In this document: piece after piece, positions 62,617 through 64,000 of the stretch
Position numbering within the stretch: position 1 is the first letter of the stretch
Layout: each line of letters starts with the position of its first letter
Assembly: GCF_009363895.1 (NCBI RefSeq)
Contig: NZ_CP045434.1
Location: 1,612,001-1,676,000, forward strand
Direction: 5' to 3'
Length of the DNA stretch: 64,000 bases
Source: Sphingomonas ginsengisoli An et al. 2013
GTDB taxonomy: Bacteria; Pseudomonadota; Alphaproteobacteria; Sphingomonadales; Sphingomonadaceae
Position numbers and translations under genes: made by a program
Notes under the pieces: generated by a model
Told to the model about the DNA's origin: nothing
The model's database searches: none
The model's input: only the letters and a program-made list of their open reading frames with translations

Positions 62617-64000
62617 TGCCTTCGTTTCGCCTGCCCCGACTGGGCACCAATCCAATCACGCAGAACAACGGCAAGCCGCAATCCAACTTTCAAAGCTGGA
62701 TCAACTCGGCGTTCGCTCAAATCGAAAAGGGCTACACCGACCTCGGCACGCAGCTTGGCTTGATTCAGGCCGCGCAGACGACGGCTACGACGGCACGTGC
62801 CGAAGCGGCAGTCGCGGCCACAACTGCAACTTGGTCTGGCGTGACTGGCACGGGCCGACCGGCAGACAACGCCGATGTCACTGCATTCAATACCGCAGTC
62901 GGTGACGGCAACCGTGTGCGGTTCTCGCTCGCCGAAAATGGCACGAGCGGTTACGGCATTCTCTACAATCCGAACGCAATCTCGGTAACGCTTAGCGCGC
63001 TCACCACTAGCGGCGTGCGCCTCATTCAAGGCGTCGGCGTCTTCGGCGCGGCGACCCAAGTGTTCAGCGTCGGCACCGACTACATGAACCCCGGCGCGCG
63101 CATTCCTGTGCGCCCCGGTGAGCGCATCTTCGCCGGTCTCAAGACTCAAGTCGATGTCGTCGGCGCGACCGGCACTTGGAACTATAACCTGAGCTACTTG
63201 GACGCATCGGGTGCGCCGCTTTCGAGCGTCACCATTGGAAGCGGCACCACCGACAATGTGCTGACCCGCATCGGCGTTTTTACCACCGTTCCCGCGAACG
63301 CCTACTCGGCTTGGTTCGAAGCCTATCTCTACAACACCGGCACTGCTGGCGCGGGTTCGATTGGTATCATCGAGCCAATGCTTTGCTCTGCCGGTTCGGC
63401 GCAGACCGCGTTCCCGAACTTTAGCCCCGGCCCCGGCAACGAGTTTGCCGCCGACGTCACTTCGGCCATCACTGGTGCGGGGGCAATCTCGATTGGTTTC
63501 GAAAGCAACGGCACCACGGCGCAGGCCGGTCAGCTTCCCAAGGACACGCAATACCGTCTGATTAAGAGCGGCGTTGATGTCACCGAACAGGCGACGTGGG
63601 CGGTGTCCACCTCGACTGGTGGCGTTACCGCGACCGTTGGCAATACCACCGGCACGCGCGGTCTGGTGACGGTGAGCGCCATGACGACGGTAACCGGAGC
63701 GCTTCGCGTTACAGCGACCCTTGGCGTCGCGCGCCCTTACGACGTCACTGTCTCGAAGACGATTGCAGCGGCACCGCCTACGGCACCGACCGGTGCGACC
63801 GGTGGCACCAACAACACCGACACTTCGCTCACCACCGTCAACGCGACGGTCTCGACATCGCCCAATCTCATTTCAGACGAACTAACCGTTACGCTTGGTT
63901 CGAGCGTAACTCAGGCGCGCGTTTCGGTGGCGTTCGATCACACCCTCACTGGTGTGACGGGTGGGGCAACGCAGACGCTTAGCGCCAAGGCGCAGTGGTG
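62616..64000 (+). CDS. Large beta-rich virion protein, 3' end outside the window
   Basis: An open frame from the ATG at 62616 runs 461 codons to the edge without a stop. It starts MPSFRLPRLGTNPITQNNGK with an Ala/Thr-rich coiled-coil (GLIQAAQTTATTARAEAAVA, about residues 50-70) and goes on with beta-sandwich-like segments rich in Gly, Thr and Ser (GTGRPADNADVTAFNTAVGD, GERIFAGLKTQVDVVGATGT). Tandem beta segments near the end resemble carbohydrate-binding or Ig-like modules. By position and style it is a tail tip, fibre or spike protein. One-base overlap with the gp10-like gene. Confidence 0.72.
   Translation, partial: MPSFRLPRLGTNPITQNNGKPQSNFQSWINSAFAQIEKGYTDLGTQLGLIQAAQTTATTARAEAAVAATTATWSGVTGTGRPADNADVTAFNTAVGDGNRVRFSLAENGTSGYGILYNPNAISVTLSALTTSGVRLIQGVGVFGAATQVFSVGTDYMNPGARIPVRPGERIFAGLKTQVDVVGATGTWNYNLSYLDASGAPLSSVTIGSGTTDNVLTRIGVFTTVPANAYSAWFEAYLYNTGTAGAGSIGIIEPMLCSAGSAQTAFPNFSPGPGNEFAADVTSAITGAGAISIGFESNGTTAQAGQLPKDTQYRLIKSGVDVTEQATWAVSTSTGGVTATVGNTTGTRGLVTVSAMTTVTGALRVTATLGVARPYDVTVSKTIAAAPPTAPTGATGGTNNTDTSLTTVNATVSTSPNLISDELTVTLGSSVTQARVSVAFDHTLTGVTGGATQTLSAKAQW

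Larger units (their letters stand above)
34672..64000. mobile_element. Prophage of P22/N4-like short-tailed type, right end outside the window
   Basis: From the tRNA-Gly gene onward the base composition drops and phage genes follow: tyrosine recombinase, AlpA-like protein, DNA methyltransferase, HNH-like protein, ArdC, XRE-fusion protein, many unknown small genes, and from 49.5 kb a contiguous virion module (tail fibre, Asp-box protein, terminases, portal, scaffold, capsid, gp4-like, gp10-like, and a last gene that is cut by the window end). The left border is somewhere between 34,672 and about 34,745; the att core cannot be fixed without the other end. No frameshifts are seen in the virion genes, so the phage may be intact. 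Confidence 0.88.

Overview
The window is a piece of an alphaproteobacterial chromosome joined to a prophage that runs off the right edge. The host part (about 1-34,670) is very GC-rich and looks like Sphingomonadales (Sphingomonas/Sphingomicrobium type). The grounds are an NDUFA12-type complex I accessory subunit next to a DUF2155 lipoprotein, the TIGR02300 zinc-ribbon protein beside cmk, a HWE-family histidine kinase, a two-domain cold-shock protein, recX, an accB-accC operon behind aroQ, secE-nusG, a proline-rich beta-barrel protein and ku-ligD. This assignment rests on gene content and sequence style only; no database was searched.

Host layout. 1-4.7 kb: end of a glycine-zipper protein, a DUF4112/peptide-binding lipoprotein pair, a class A penicillin-binding protein, an isolated Flp pilin and tRNA-Ala. 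4.9-12.6 kb: TIGR02300, cmk, a TPP enzyme, a methyltransferase, thiS-thiG plus an unknown gene, then aroQ-accB-accC. 12.7-20.9 kb: MASE1/PAS/HWE sensor kinase, aat tail-to-tail (with a long antiparallel overlap) with DUF2155-NDUFA12-DUF192-CSD genes, recX, and a fatty acyl-AMP ligase coupled to a GNAT gene. 21-26 kb: tRNA-Trp, a surface-glycan cassette (SGNH acyltransferase and two glycosyltransferases), then secE-nusG. 26-34.5 kb: rplQ, an outer-membrane barrel protein, prolyl aminopeptidase, the Ku/LigD end-joining pair and a TonB-dependent receptor.

Prophage (about 34.7 kb to beyond 64 kb). It starts beside tRNA-Gly(TCC) with a tyrosine recombinase reading away from the tRNA. Base composition falls and accessory genes appear: an AlpA-like protein, an orphan DNA methyltransferase, an HNH-like protein, an ArdC antirestriction protein and an XRE-fusion protein whose promoter regions share one dyad operator, and many small membrane or unknown genes linked by 4-bp overlaps. 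From 49.5 kb a virion module follows: tail-fibre protein with duplicated Ig domains, an Asp-box beta-propeller protein, terminase small and large subunits, portal, scaffold, capsid, and gp4-like and gp10-like head-tail proteins. The order and types resemble short-tailed P22/N4-like phages. Lysis genes and the far attachment site are not visible, and no replication genes are recognised.

The two most interesting signals are both in the prophage. One is a TAAATA box placed 5-6 bases before the start codons of transcription units that lack a Shine-Dalgarno sequence, which suggests leaderless late transcripts. The other is a GGGACAC-N-GTGTCCC operator repeated in front of the ArdC, XRE-fusion and neighbouring genes.
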